Shown here one piece after another: positions 25,736-34,984 of a DNA stretch of 64,000 nucleotides. The stretch covers positions 343,697 to 407,696 of the forward strand of contig NZ_FXAU01000004.1 in assembly GCF_900177625.1 (NCBI RefSeq), written 5' to 3'. This DNA comes from Sphingobacterium psychroaquaticum (lineage in GTDB: Bacteria; Bacteroidota; Bacteroidia; Sphingobacteriales; Sphingobacteriaceae). Each line of letters starts with the position of its first letter. Within the stretch, counting starts at the first letter, position 1. The notes beneath the pieces were generated by a model. The model was given only the letters and a program-made list of their open reading frames with translations. It ran no database searches and was not told the origin of the DNA. Both the position numbers and the translations under genes were made by a program.

Positions 25736-25858
25736 TCAATGTCCAATGTAAGTAAGGACAACAAGTTGAGCCACCAGAATCACCACAAACAAAACGGCGA
25801 GCCACATATCTCTAAATACGACTGGGGCACCTTTATATAACTTTATAAGCTTACTCAT
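25736..25858 (-). CDS. 40-aa single-helix membrane protein
   Basis: A short ORF: ATG at 25858, stop TGA at 25736-25738. The N-terminus MSKLIKLYKGAPVVFRD is basic; it is followed by one strongly hydrophobic helix (about 18-38, WLAVLFVVILVAQLVV). A good ribosome site (GGAGAG) stands 5 bases before the ATG. It converges on the GNAT gene. The positive-inside charge pattern supports a real inner-membrane peptide; function unknown. Confidence 0.6.
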   Translation of the reverse strand: MSKLIKLYKGAPVVFRDMWLAVLFVVILVAQLVVLTYIGH

Positions 25859-26033
25859 ATTTCTCTCCATTCAATTACTTAGGAAACCTCAAACAGACTC
25901 CGTAACATCATAAACACCCTTAAGCAATAAATGTTTGGTATAAGTAAACTTGATATTAAGAATAATGATCTTTAATGGCATGAAATCCCTTAAAGATGGA
26001 GGTCGTTTCTTCAAAAACTAGCTAAATAAGAAG

Positions 26034-26465
26034 TTAAACTTCCATCTTTTTATTCACAAAATAATCGGCCGGCCAAGTGTAATCATCATTCTTGGCATTG
26101 TCAATTCCATAGTCTGCAAAAACCAATAGCTCAGCCCCTTCTTCCAATGCTTGGAAAGCTGTTCCATAACCCACAGGCATATGAACAACTTGTTTGTCTT
26201 CCGCTTTTAAGACAATACGTTCAACGTCTAAAGTTGACGATGCAGTTTCCCAATTATCGATTTTAACAACATCCAAAACAAAGGAGCCAGAAAGCACATA
26301 AAACCAACGTTGCTCTATTTTATGTGCCCGCCAACCACGTACCAATTCGGTGTCTTTGTTTTTTATAATATAGAAACGTTTGACTTCCGTCATATCAAAG
26401 TCGTTGACAAAACGAATATGTCCTCGGTGGTCTTCAGCGATACCGCCTTTGATGGTTTTTATCAT
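26034..26465 (-). CDS. WxcM-like cupin, nucleotide-sugar 3,4-isomerase/epimerase family
   Basis: A single cupin domain (143 aa) with the WxcM/FdtA pattern: AEDHRGHIRFVNDF at the N-terminus, VRGWRAHKIEQRWFYVLSGSF in the middle and HMPVGYGTAFQAL. Relatives convert dTDP-4-keto-6-deoxyglucose to the 3-keto isomer or act as sugar epimerases. Last gene of the polysaccharide cluster, 10 bases after the WecA-type gene. The true substrate here is uncertain. Confidence 0.8.
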   Translation of the reverse strand: MIKTIKGGIAEDHRGHIRFVNDFDMTEVKRFYIIKNKDTELVRGWRAHKIEQRWFYVLSGSFVLDVVKIDNWETASSTLDVERIVLKAEDKQVVHMPVGYGTAFQALEEGAELLVFADYGIDNAKNDDYTWPADYFVNKKMEV

Positions 26466-26475
26466 TTTTTAGGAT

Positions 26476-27438
26476 CTAAGAGTTTTGAACAAATTTTCTA
26501 ATTACGTAGGTTTTACAAATTAGATAGAATGTAGTTAACCCGATCAAAAGGACTATAGTAAAAATAATCTGTTCACTGATCTCCTTCTCAGCAAAAACAA
26601 TTACAAGACAACCAATAGCAAACTGTAGAACGCCATAAATAAATGAAACTAGAAGCTTATTTACCCCCGCCTCATTGCCTAAGTACTGGTATAAGTGTGA
26701 ACGGTGTGCCTGAAAGATATTCTCTTTCCGTAACAGACGTTGTACAATCGTCCATACTGCATCAATGCCATAAACCACAAGGAAAAGAATATAGATGATA
26801 TTACCTGTTTTCAGAATCAATGCCCCTAAAGCAAACAATAAGATATAAGCGATGGCAACGGAACCGACATCTCCCGCAAAACACTTAGCTTTCAGCCTGA
26901 AATTAAAAAAGGTAAATACCAATACGCCTAGCATTACGTAGATCAAGAGATTTTGATCAATGAAAGAGATCTCCTGATTCACCAACATTAACAGTCCTCC
27001 AACAGCTAGGCTATAGCAGGCAGTGATGCCATTAATACCGTCCATAAAGTTATACGCATTGATAACGCCTACCGCAAAGACAAAACCAATCAAGAGAAAG
27101 TACCACGGTAATGCAAAAAGCTCAAGCTGATACGCCATAAGCAAAACGGAGGTAAAGTGCACCAGCAGCCGTAGCTTGTTTGATAGTGTAAAGACATCAT
27201 CGAGAAAAGAGATCACCGTCATCATCGTTAGCCCTAAAAAGAACCAAGGATATTGAAACCCTGATAGGATAAAGTATATAGCTGCAGCGATGTAAAAGAT
27301 AATACCACCACCACGTAATGTTACTGTTGTGTGTGATGACCGCTCATTGGGCTTGTCGATAATATTGAGACGGTCGGCTACTCGGAAGTACAGTAGCTCT
27401 AAAACAAATAGTGCTAGAAAAATAAATACATATACCAT
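26476..27438 (-). CDS. WecA/WbpL-type polyprenyl-phosphate sugar-1-phosphate transferase
   Basis: Probable initiating enzyme of O-unit assembly, moving an N-acetylhexosamine-1-phosphate onto undecaprenyl phosphate. It has about ten transmembrane helices. The family motifs are present: FLDDV (Mg-binding Asp pair), NAYNFMDGINGI, the FAGDVGS loop and HRSHLYQYL (the substrate-selecting His loop). 320 aa. It follows the epimerase gene by 9 bases, the same pairing as wbpV-wbpL in Pseudomonas. Confidence 0.92.
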   Translation of the reverse strand: MVYVFIFLALFVLELLYFRVADRLNIIDKPNERSSHTTVTLRGGGIIFYIAAAIYFILSGFQYPWFFLGLTMMTVISFLDDVFTLSNKLRLLVHFTSVLLMAYQLELFALPWYFLLIGFVFAVGVINAYNFMDGINGITACYSLAVGGLLMLVNQEISFIDQNLLIYVMLGVLVFTFFNFRLKAKCFAGDVGSVAIAYILLFALGALILKTGNIIYILFLVVYGIDAVWTIVQRLLRKENIFQAHRSHLYQYLGNEAGVNKLLVSFIYGVLQFAIGCLVIVFAEKEISEQIIFTIVLLIGLTTFYLICKTYVIRKFVQNS

Positions 27439-27447
27439 TCTTTCTCT

Positions 27448-28362
27448 CTATCCTTTCTTTCCGAACGATTCAATCGTTCTAATTAAACCTTCTTTTGCTG
27501 TCACTGGCAGCTTATCGATACCTAGCGCTTGTTTTATTTTGGTACTGGAGACTAACAAATCACTCGTCATTTTTTTTAACCGACTTGTATTGAGAGGAAT
27601 TGGAAGTCTATCGCCAATTCTTGCAATTGCGTAAATCAATGCCTTTGGCAAAGCTAAATCTACTCCTCTTTTACCTGTAACTTCCTTAATGATCTGTATT
27701 ATTTCTTTTGTTGAAATAGGCTGGTCGTCCGCGACATGATAGATTCCAGATTTCAATAGGTTATGTTTTTCGATGATCTGTTCTATATAAAAACAAAAAT
27801 TCCCTATAGAAATGAAAGAGCGTTTATTATTAAATGCTCCTAACGGATAAGGAATTCCCTTGGAAATAAGTTTATATAACAAACCTAAATTCCCCTTATC
27901 ACCCGGCCCGTGAACCATTGGTGGGCGCAGAATGATAAGTTTTTTATCTTCGGGTAATTCTTGACATAGTAGCCACTCTTCCGCTTCTCGCTTAGTTTTT
28001 CCATACCAAGAGATAGGGTGACAAGCATCTTCCTCTATCAAAGGTTGACGAGATTCAAATTCCTCCAGAGCAGCAAGTGAGCTTATATGGATGAGTAGTT
28101 TCGCCTCAGACTTTACAAATTCATCAAAAATCTGCTTAGCTAATTCTACATTTGCATGCTGATAGTCACTTTCAGTTGCCGTTCCTTTGTGATCATGTGC
28201 TTTGCCGACGAGATTGATAATTATATCAACACCTTGGAGGGACGATTTCCATAATGGATCTCTTAGAGACAGCCCTATAGAATTACCCATCTGTTGTATT
28301 AAGAATTTTCCAATAAATCCGAAAGAACCGAGGATTATTGTTTTTTGTTTCTTTTCACTCAT
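27448..28362 (-). CDS. NAD-dependent sugar epimerase/reductase (WbpV-like)
   Basis: An extended SDR: Rossmann glycine motif GSFGFIG (about 12-18), Ser-...-YGKTK catalytic Tyr/Lys (about 137-141), RPPMVHGPGDKGN and HVADDQPISTKE. It belongs with WbpV/FnlA-like 4-keto reductases and epimerases placed before WecA-type transferases, which prepare UDP-QuiNAc or UDP-FucNAc-type initiating sugars. The required 4,6-dehydratase (WbpM type) is not in this window. 304 aa. Confidence 0.85.
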   Translation of the reverse strand: MSEKKQKTIILGSFGFIGKFLIQQMGNSIGLSLRDPLWKSSLQGVDIIINLVGKAHDHKGTATESDYQHANVELAKQIFDEFVKSEAKLLIHISSLAALEEFESRQPLIEEDACHPISWYGKTKREAEEWLLCQELPEDKKLIILRPPMVHGPGDKGNLGLLYKLISKGIPYPLGAFNNKRSFISIGNFCFYIEQIIEKHNLLKSGIYHVADDQPISTKEIIQIIKEVTGKRGVDLALPKALIYAIARIGDRLPIPLNTSRLKKMTSDLLVSSTKIKQALGIDKLPVTAKEGLIRTIESFGKKG

Positions 28363-28423
28363 TATAAACAGTAAACAAACTAAAATTTTCTTATCATAAA
28401 GTCATTTAGGATTTAAACAAACC

Positions 28424-28456
28424 AGTCTCCTAATTTAGAACCTAAATCCAGAGACT
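28424..28456 (-). terminator. Hairpin downstream of gmd
   Basis: The outer stem AGTCTC/GAGACT and inner stem ATTTAG/CTAAAT are separated by a 3-base mismatch, with a 3-base loop. On the minus strand it is followed by GGTTTGTTT. It lies in the 189-base gap between gmd and the epimerase gene. Confidence 0.5.
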
Positions 28457-28551
28457 AGAATGTCTGTTTCGACAAGTAATCAAATACTAATAAAATCAGG
28501 ACACCATTTTCGAAAACAAAAGCAAAAAAAGTCTACAGTATCAATATGAAT

Positions 28552-29664
28552 CTATTCGTACTGATTTTTAACATCGTATCCGGCCTCTTTAAGCATTAGC
28601 TCTTTTTCGAAGGATGACAAATCTGCTCTCATCATTTCTTGTACTAAAGCAGAGAGATCATATTTGGGTTGCCACCCCAGTTTTGTATTTGCTTTCTCCG
28701 GGTTACCAATTAATAGATCGACCTCGGTCGGCCTAAAATACGCTTCATCAACACATACAACTACACTTCCCACTTCAAGATTATATCGTTCGTTTACACA
28801 ATTCTTAACAAGAGCTCTTTCACTTACACCTGCCCCTAAAAACTCTAACTCTACACCTACCTCTGCAAATGCCATCTTGACAAAATCTCGCACAGTAGTG
28901 GTAATTCCAGTTGCAATAACGAAATCTTCTGGTTTTTCCTGCTGTAAAATTAACCACATAGCCTCGACATAATCTTTTGCGTGTCCCCAATCTCTTTTTG
29001 CATCCAAATTCCCTAAATATAGTTTATCCTGGAGCCCTAACGCAATTTTTGATACCGCCCTTGTTATTTTTCGAGTAACAAAAGTTTCCCCTCTTAATGG
29101 ACTCTCATGGTTAAAAAGAATTCCATTAGAAGCAAAAATACCATATGCCTCCCGATAATTAACAGTAATCCAATAAGCATACATTTTTGCGACAGCATAT
29201 GGTGACCGTGGATAAAATGGCGTACTTTCTGACTGAGGAACTTCTTGAACCAAACCATAAAGCTCGGAAGTAGATGCCTGATAAATTTTAGTTTTATTAA
29301 CAAGCCCAAGTATCCGAATTGCTTCCAAAAGTCTTAACGTGCCAATACCATCAGCATTTGCAGTATATTCTGGTGTATCAAAGCTGACTTTCACGTGGCT
29401 CATCGCTCCTAAATTATAGATTTCATCAGGCTGTACTTCCTGAATAACACGTATCAAATTTGTAGAATCACTTAAATCCCCGTAATGTAATTTAAATCTT
29501 ACATTATCATCATGGGGGTCTTGATATAAATGGTCAATACGATCAGTATTAAACAGTGAGCTTCGTCTTTTTAACCCATGAACTTCATAGCCTTTTTTTA
29601 ATAGAAACTCTGCTAAATATGCACCATCTTGTCCCGTTACACCTGTAATAAGAGCCTTTTTCAT
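28552..29664 (-). CDS. gmd: GDP-mannose 4,6-dehydratase
   Basis: Converts GDP-mannose to GDP-4-keto-6-deoxymannose, the precursor of GDP-fucose, GDP-rhamnose or GDP-perosamine. N-terminal [17 protein letters not shown] with the GMD-specific glycine motif, LHYGDLSD, the catalytic Ser/Thr-Glu in STSELYG with [10 protein letters not shown] (Tyr/Lys), and [16 protein letters not shown]. 370 aa, full length. No fcl, rmd or per gene lies beside it, so the final sugar cannot be deduced. Both flanks are AT-rich gene-free gaps of 167-189 bases, as if the gene had been inserted as a unit. Confidence 0.96.
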   Translation of the reverse strand: MKKALITGVTGQDGAYLAEFLLKKGYEVHGLKRRSSLFNTDRIDHLYQDPHDDNVRFKLHYGDLSDSTNLIRVIQEVQPDEIYNLGAMSHVKVSFDTPEYTANADGIGTLRLLEAIRILGLVNKTKIYQASTSELYGLVQEVPQSESTPFYPRSPYAVAKMYAYWITVNYREAYGIFASNGILFNHESPLRGETFVTRKITRAVSKIALGLQDKLYLGNLDAKRDWGHAKDYVEAMWLILQQEKPEDFVIATGITTTVRDFVKMAFAEVGVELEFLGAGVSERALVKNCVNERYNLEVGSVVVCVDEAYFRPTEVDLLIGNPEKANTKLGWQPKYDLSALVQEMMRADLSSFEKELMLKEAGYDVKNQYE

Positions 29665-29831
29665 TTTTATATTAAGTTAAATAAAATAATTAAATCTAAA
29701 TTTGACCTCAATTCGACTACACAACCCCAAAACTATCTTTTACTATTCCTTTTCAAAAACCCAAAATTAGACTAACAAAAATAAATTACACAAATAGAAA
29801 TATTAATATAGAATCTTTCTTATCAAAAAGG

Positions 29832-30992
29832 TCATATTTCTAAATCATTATTCAATAGATCCCAAATTTTTTTCTGGTCAAAATTCTCACAAACAAATTT
29901 ACGCCCATTTTCTCCATGTTTTCTTGCAACATTAGGATTGCATAAATAAAATTGAATTTTTGAGGCAATATCCTCTGGATCATGATTTATAAAAAGTCCT
30001 GTTACACCCTCAGAAATTGCTTCTTCACATCCTGTAGCTCTAGTGACTAGGACAGGTATTTTCATAGATGAAGCTTCTAATACGACAGTAGGAAAACCTT
30101 CTCTGTAAGAAGGTAAGACAAAGATATCCATTAATGAATAATAAGCAGAAGCATCTAATACAAAATCAGTAAAAATAACCGAAGGGTCATTTAAAACTCT
30201 TTCTTCTGCATATTTCGAAATCGGATCGCGGGACTCTAGAGGACCAACCAACAGCAACTTGATATTCTCGAATCTTTCTTTCAAAATATCCCACGCCGAA
30301 ATTAATTCATTAACACCTTTATCTTTAACCAAGCGCCCGACAAACCCAACAACAAAGTCCCCCTCAGATATACCTAATTTTTCTGCCAAAGTTTTGATAT
30401 CGCTTATATCATAAGAAGTCGGATTATATTTTTCTTCGGTATCCACTCCATTACATGTACCTAATCCCAAAACGATATTTTTTTTTGCTGAATTAAGTTT
30501 ATCTCTTTCACTTATCTTTTGAATTGACTTACTAACACAAACAACATCAGTCGCCAACATCCCCGATACTTTTTCTATATTCTTTAAAAGAAATCTCTTC
30601 GGTCCAAAACTCGTCTCATAGATTAGACCATGTCTGAAATAAATCCGATTAGGCACATTGGCCAAGAAAGAAGCAATCATCGCTAACATTCCTCCTTTAG
30701 GCGTATGACCGACAACTTTTGTTATTTTATTTTTCCGAATATATTTATAAATAGCAATTATCACTAATATATCTTTGACTGGAGTAATCTCTCTCGTTAT
30801 AGGAATACTAAAGGGGATATAATTTAAATCAGTCGCAAGTTCAAAGAAATTATCAGAAGGAGAACAGCCCAAGTGATATTCATTTCCACTTTTTGTGATC
30901 AAGTAGGAGAATTGCCTGCCAAAAAAATAACTAATAGAAAAGGCAACTGTAATGATATGTAAAATTTTATCAGGATTTTGAGAGTTTCTCAT
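29832..30992 (-). CDS. Family 4 glycosyltransferase
   Basis: A GT-B retaining transferase. The C-terminal nucleotide-sugar half has GFVGRLVKDKGVNELI, then LPSYREGFPTVVLEASSMKIPVL with the EX7E glutamates and a TGLF loop. The N-terminal acceptor half contains VVGHTPKGGMLA, a CapM/WbpH-like phrase. The ATG at 30992 (386 aa, MRNSQNPDK) is chosen; the longer frame would need TTG. It overlaps the preceding GT by 23 bases. Donor and acceptor unknown. Confidence 0.9.
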   Translation of the reverse strand: MRNSQNPDKILHIITVAFSISYFFGRQFSYLITKSGNEYHLGCSPSDNFFELATDLNYIPFSIPITREITPVKDILVIIAIYKYIRKNKITKVVGHTPKGGMLAMIASFLANVPNRIYFRHGLIYETSFGPKRFLLKNIEKVSGMLATDVVCVSKSIQKISERDKLNSAKKNIVLGLGTCNGVDTEEKYNPTSYDISDIKTLAEKLGISEGDFVVGFVGRLVKDKGVNELISAWDILKERFENIKLLLVGPLESRDPISKYAEERVLNDPSVIFTDFVLDASAYYSLMDIFVLPSYREGFPTVVLEASSMKIPVLVTRATGCEEAISEGVTGLFINHDPEDIASKIQFYLCNPNVARKHGENGRKFVCENFDQKKIWDLLNNDLEI

Positions 30993-32064
30993 AAATAGTA
31001 ACAATTGATTCTATCATTTTTTTAATATCAAATTGTTGAGAATATAAGGAGCATCGATTTGACACTTCATTATAATAGTCTTTATTCCGAATCAGAGCCG
31101 TAATAATACTCGCCAATTCCACCGCATCACTTTCTTCAAATAAAACACCTACATTTTCAACTAATTCTGTGATTCCCGCTACTCTAGAAGCTACAACAGG
31201 AATATGAGCTGCCATTCCCTCCATAGCTGCTAAAGGCATTCCTTCCCAATGAGAACTCACTACTGAAATATAAGATGATTTCAATAGATTTGGCACATCT
31301 AATCTGATACCTAAGAAGAAAACTCTATTATCTAAGTGTAGGCTCTTGGCCATTGTTTCTAATTCACTTCTAAGATCTCCATCTCCAACTAAAACCAGCT
31401 TAACATTTTTCGGCAATAGAGACAAGGCTTTGATAGTCGTTTTTTGATCCTTCTGGACCCTAAATCCTGCGACTTGTATAATTATATAATCCGTATCCAG
31501 GATTGTCGGATTTATCCCAATCCAATCTATTCTTTTTGCACTCTTAATCTTCTGAATATCTATACCATTCCTTATTATTTCAAATTTTTTAGGATTGAGA
31601 CTGGTGTATTTAATTAAAATATCACGTATTTCAGGAGAAATGCAAATAATCTTATTATAAATTCTATAAACGACTTTGTCAAAATACTTAAAAAAAATAT
31701 TTTTCATTCGTCTATTAGTAGTATTATGTTCCGTAAAAATAAGTTTACAACTCGCGAAAGAAATAGCTTTTGCTATGGCTACCCAATACTGAGCAGGAAA
31801 CAAGTGAACATGAATAATATCATAGCCTTTTAAAAAAGGAATTATCTTAAAAACATTCAAAGGATTGTAAATATTCCCCCCTCCAATTGTATGTATCTCG
31901 CAACATTTCATCTTTTTAAGCTCCTTAAGATACGGGTATTCTTTATCATCTAATATCAGAAGATCTACATTTACCCCTTGTTGATTGAGTAATGGTATCG
32001 CATCTAACAGCAACTTCTCAGCTCCCCCCGTGTTGAGTCCATTAATTACCTGCAATATCTTCAT
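30970..32064 (-). CDS. Family 4 glycosyltransferase
   Basis: GT-B fold, 364 aa. N-terminal VINGLNTGGAEKLLLDAI (acceptor-domain glycine loop), HVHLFPAQYW and FTEHNTTNRR. C-terminal domain with VAGFRVQKDQKTTIKAL, VGDGDLRSELE, LGIRLDVPNLL and SSHWEGMPLAAMEGMA containing the conserved E-x7-E pair. Overlaps the next gene. Its donor is not predictable from sequence. Confidence 0.92.
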   Translation of the reverse strand: MKILQVINGLNTGGAEKLLLDAIPLLNQQGVNVDLLILDDKEYPYLKELKKMKCCEIHTIGGGNIYNPLNVFKIIPFLKGYDIIHVHLFPAQYWVAIAKAISFASCKLIFTEHNTTNRRMKNIFFKYFDKVVYRIYNKIICISPEIRDILIKYTSLNPKKFEIIRNGIDIQKIKSAKRIDWIGINPTILDTDYIIIQVAGFRVQKDQKTTIKALSLLPKNVKLVLVGDGDLRSELETMAKSLHLDNRVFFLGIRLDVPNLLKSSYISVVSSHWEGMPLAAMEGMAAHIPVVASRVAGITELVENVGVLFEESDAVELASIITALIRNKDYYNEVSNRCSLYSQQFDIKKMIESIVTIYEKLSKS

Positions 32065-32994
32065 TTACTTTACTAAAATAAGTTTAAACATTAAATAAGC
32101 CTTACTTTCTCTTAAACTAAACCCACCTTTATAAATAGCAAAAAGTCGCTTTATAATACTATTATTCTCATCAATTATCCTCAAATAATTATGTATCAAT
32201 GCTTTTTTCTCTTCATCAATTTCTTTAATATAATACTCAAAAAAAACATTCAAATACTTCACTAAATCGGGCGTATACAAATAAGTTTTTTTCTTCAAGA
32301 ACCATAATACCCGACTTTGCAAGTCTATGTTTTGCAAAGTTGTAGATGATTCATGCCTACGATACAGCATCAATGGCCGTGAAATATGATGAACTTCACC
32401 TAAGAGTAACCCTACTAAGGATATATGGTAATCATGAATCAAACAATTTTCAAAAAAAGGAAAAATCTTCATCCTTAAATAATCATTGAAAATCATCCCT
32501 GATCCTTGATAACCCGCATTATAAAACAAAAAATTATGTAAAGAAGGAGGCTCCGTCATATTATAGTTATAACCATATTTTTTTGTTAAACTATCATCCG
32601 TTAAGATCGAATTAGCAAAAACTAAAATAGGAACAATTCCTCTTTCTTTTTCTTTGATAAAAGATAGCGACGTTTCTACTTTATCATTTATCCAAAGATC
32701 ATCTTGATCAGCTAACATCACATATTTTGAGTCGGATAATTTAATTAATTCCATAAAATTCCCAAATACTCCCAAATTCCCCAAGTCGTCATCACAGACA
32801 ATTATTCTTGAATCTAACCTTGCATAATGCTGCAAAATATCAAGCGTCCCATCAGAGGATCCATCATCTCTAATTATCAAACGCCAATTTTTAAAACTTT
32901 GATAGAGTATAGAATTAATTTGATCCTTAATGTATAATGTTCCGTTATATGTTGCCATTAGAATGTCAACTTCAGGTCTTACTACGTCACTCAT
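32065..32994 (-). CDS. Family 2 glycosyltransferase, rhamnosyltransferase-like
   Basis: GT-A fold inverting transferase, 309 aa. VDILMATYNGTLYIKDQI, RDDGSSDGT (nucleotide-binding Asp) and the DxD region MLADQDDLW. The phrase ADQDDxWxxDK is typical of dTDP-rhamnosyltransferases, and rmlABCD are in the same cluster; rhamnose transfer is therefore a reasonable inference. It starts 8 bases inside the wzy gene. Confidence 0.88.
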   Translation of the reverse strand: MSDVVRPEVDILMATYNGTLYIKDQINSILYQSFKNWRLIIRDDGSSDGTLDILQHYARLDSRIIVCDDDLGNLGVFGNFMELIKLSDSKYVMLADQDDLWINDKVETSLSFIKEKERGIVPILVFANSILTDDSLTKKYGYNYNMTEPPSLHNFLFYNAGYQGSGMIFNDYLRMKIFPFFENCLIHDYHISLVGLLLGEVHHISRPLMLYRRHESSTTLQNIDLQSRVLWFLKKKTYLYTPDLVKYLNVFFEYYIKEIDEEKKALIHNYLRIIDENNSIIKRLFAIYKGGFSLRESKAYLMFKLILVK

Positions 32995-34261
32995 ATTTCT
33001 TTATTTTAATATACAATAGCATTATAAAAGGAAAAACTAAGATTAAAGTCATTAATAATGAATTTAATTCTGAAACAACAAAACCAATATCTGTCTCAAT
33101 ACTCGCTATTCTCATATACAGAACACAATAAAACATTCCAACTATACCTACATTCCTCATATTTTTAAAGCCATACATTCGAAATGCACCAAGAAACAAA
33201 CCGAGAATAAAAGAAAACAAAATTGAACCAATATATCCAAAATACACTAATCCAAATACATTATGTCTAGCATTTGAGCCAAATGTAACATCCCAATAGG
33301 GATAGTTCATATTAAATAACTGAAGACCAATTGATTTAGGAATATCACTCCATCCAACAATACGATACGAGGCAAGAATATCGCCAAAAACTGCGTAAAA
33401 AGGACTGGCAGGTTCAATTTTACTTAAATTATCTTCAGGATATGCTGCCCAATATACATCTCCGAAGCCAACGATTCGTTTTAAAAAATCAGATGAAGCA
33501 TCAAGGAGACTATCAGCCTTTAGATACATAATTAGAATGGCTGCTATGGTAATAACTATTAACCAATAAAAATTCTTTTTTGAATCCTTCTTTCTTGTAT
33601 CACCAATCATTGCTTTATAGAAAAAAAAGATGATAAAAAACGTAATGAATGAAGATCGACTACCAGATAAAAAGAAGAAAACAGCACTTATCATACAGTA
33701 AAAAATAAAATACCATTTGAGTTGTTTTTTTTGGGTTTGAAAAAAGGTCACAACTCCCGTAAAAAGTCCCAATATTACCAAAACAGATAATAGTCGACCA
33801 ATCAAACCGATCCCCCCCCCTTCCATATAAGTTTCAAGTCGCGAATCTTTATACAAAGGAATACCAACAAGTACATATGAAACAATCTGTAATAAGATAT
33901 TAAGTAAAGAAAAAACTAAAAAACTAGTTTCTGTAATTAATAGGTTTTTATTTATTTTTAAGCGAGGATAGTCAGATTCAGCTAAAGGTCGTTGCTTTAT
34001 AATAAAAAAACCTAGAAAAAAAGCAGATTGCGTAAGGACGTAATTTGTAAAATAGTAAGATGTAATTAATTCTTTGAAGAATAAAAACAAGACAACTGAA
34101 AAACCAAACATTGACCCCACAACTTGGAGTGTCAGGGGATCAAATATGGAACCCAACACCCCTTTGTATAGCCAGTAATAAAGTACAAAACTTAGTACAA
34201 AACTTAGTAAATAAATATCAAAAGATTCTAAGAGATGTAATACAAATGTTTCATTTGTCAT
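32987..34261 (-). CDS. Wzy-like O-unit polymerase with a poly-G tract
   Basis: An integral membrane protein of 424 aa with about 10-12 hydrophobic helices and a large periplasmic loop (about residues 260-325, DVYWAAYPEDNLSKIEP region). This is the topology of O-antigen polymerases of the Wzy/oligosaccharide repeat unit polymerase family, which join undecaprenyl-linked units at the periplasmic face. Sequence conservation is low in this family, so the call rests on topology and context (Wzx, Wzz and GTs around it). Codons within MEGGGIG are formed by nine consecutive G, a possible slippage site. Confidence 0.82.
   Translation of the reverse strand: MTNETFVLHLLESFDIYLLSFVLSFVLYYWLYKGVLGSIFDPLTLQVVGSMFGFSVVLFLFFKELITSYYFTNYVLTQSAFFLGFFIIKQRPLAESDYPRLKINKNLLITETSFLVFSLLNILLQIVSYVLVGIPLYKDSRLETYMEGGGIGLIGRLLSVLVILGLFTGVVTFFQTQKKQLKWYFIFYCMISAVFFFLSGSRSSFITFFIIFFFYKAMIGDTRKKDSKKNFYWLIVITIAAILIMYLKADSLLDASSDFLKRIVGFGDVYWAAYPEDNLSKIEPASPFYAVFGDILASYRIVGWSDIPKSIGLQLFNMNYPYWDVTFGSNARHNVFGLVYFGYIGSILFSFILGLFLGAFRMYGFKNMRNVGIVGMFYCVLYMRIASIETDIGFVVSELNSLLMTLILVFPFIMLLYIKIKKYE
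33812..33820 (-). repeat. Homopolymeric (G)9 tract inside the wzy-like gene
   Basis: Nine C on the plus strand (G on the coding strand) in DNA of roughly 30 percent GC. The next longest G/C runs I noticed in the cluster are about six. A change of one or two bases would shift the frame at about residue 147. Confidence 0.9.
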
Positions 34262-34979
34262 ATAGAAATTTCTTAGCCTGCTTCTTTAAAAAATCATATA
34301 TCTTTATATAAACTGCATAAACAAAAGATATATTTTCTCCCACTATCGAATATTTATCTTTCAAAAAGATTTTATCTACGTTTTGATTACTACAACCATA
34401 TTGATTAAAAACGGAAATCAAAAAAGGTAAGTAGACAAAAGTGATACTGCGATCTCCAAAGCTAATAATATTATAATTGTAATCAGCTAAGATCCTATAA
34501 TTCAAATCATACTTTCTATTTTTATATATACTTTTCGGATAAAAGATAGCTTGATGGCAAATATTCCTTTTACTTAACTTAAAACCATTGAATTCTCCGT
34601 CATATATCAGAAGCTCTTTATTAAAAAAGGCATTTCCATAATACAAAGAGTTATTATCAGTCAGTATTGGGGCGATACGATGTAAAACATTCAATACTAG
34701 ATCATCACATCCTATAAAGATTAACCAGTCACCAGTTGCCAACTGTAAACCTTTATTCATTGCATCATAAATTCCCTTATCCGATTCGGACACCCAATGA
34801 GTTATATTACTTTCATACTTCTTAATAATATCTATTGTACTATCCGTAGACCCTCCATCAATAACAATAAACTCCGTATCCTGATAGTCTTGATTGACAA
34901 CACTTAAAATTGTAGATTCTAATGTCAACTCTCCATTATAAACGACGGTTACAATGCTTATCTTAGGGTTTCTTTTCAT
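34251..34979 (-). CDS. Family 2 glycosyltransferase (WcaE/colanic-type)
   Basis: GT-A transferase, 242 aa. SIVTVVYNGELTLESTI, EFIVIDGGSTDST, SESDKGIYDAMNKGL and GDWLIFIGCDD form the classic compact WcaA/WcaE-like domain, and HQAIFYPK is a later acceptor-side motif. It overlaps the wzy start by 11 bases. The C-terminal 40 residues are basic and may associate with the membrane. Confidence 0.9.
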   Translation of the reverse strand: MKRNPKISIVTVVYNGELTLESTILSVVNQDYQDTEFIVIDGGSTDSTIDIIKKYESNITHWVSESDKGIYDAMNKGLQLATGDWLIFIGCDDLVLNVLHRIAPILTDNNSLYYGNAFFNKELLIYDGEFNGFKLSKRNICHQAIFYPKSIYKNRKYDLNYRILADYNYNIISFGDRSITFVYLPFLISVFNQYGCSNQNVDKIFLKDKYSIVGENISFVYAVYIKIYDFLKKQAKKFLYDK

Positions 34980-34984
34980 ATCAT

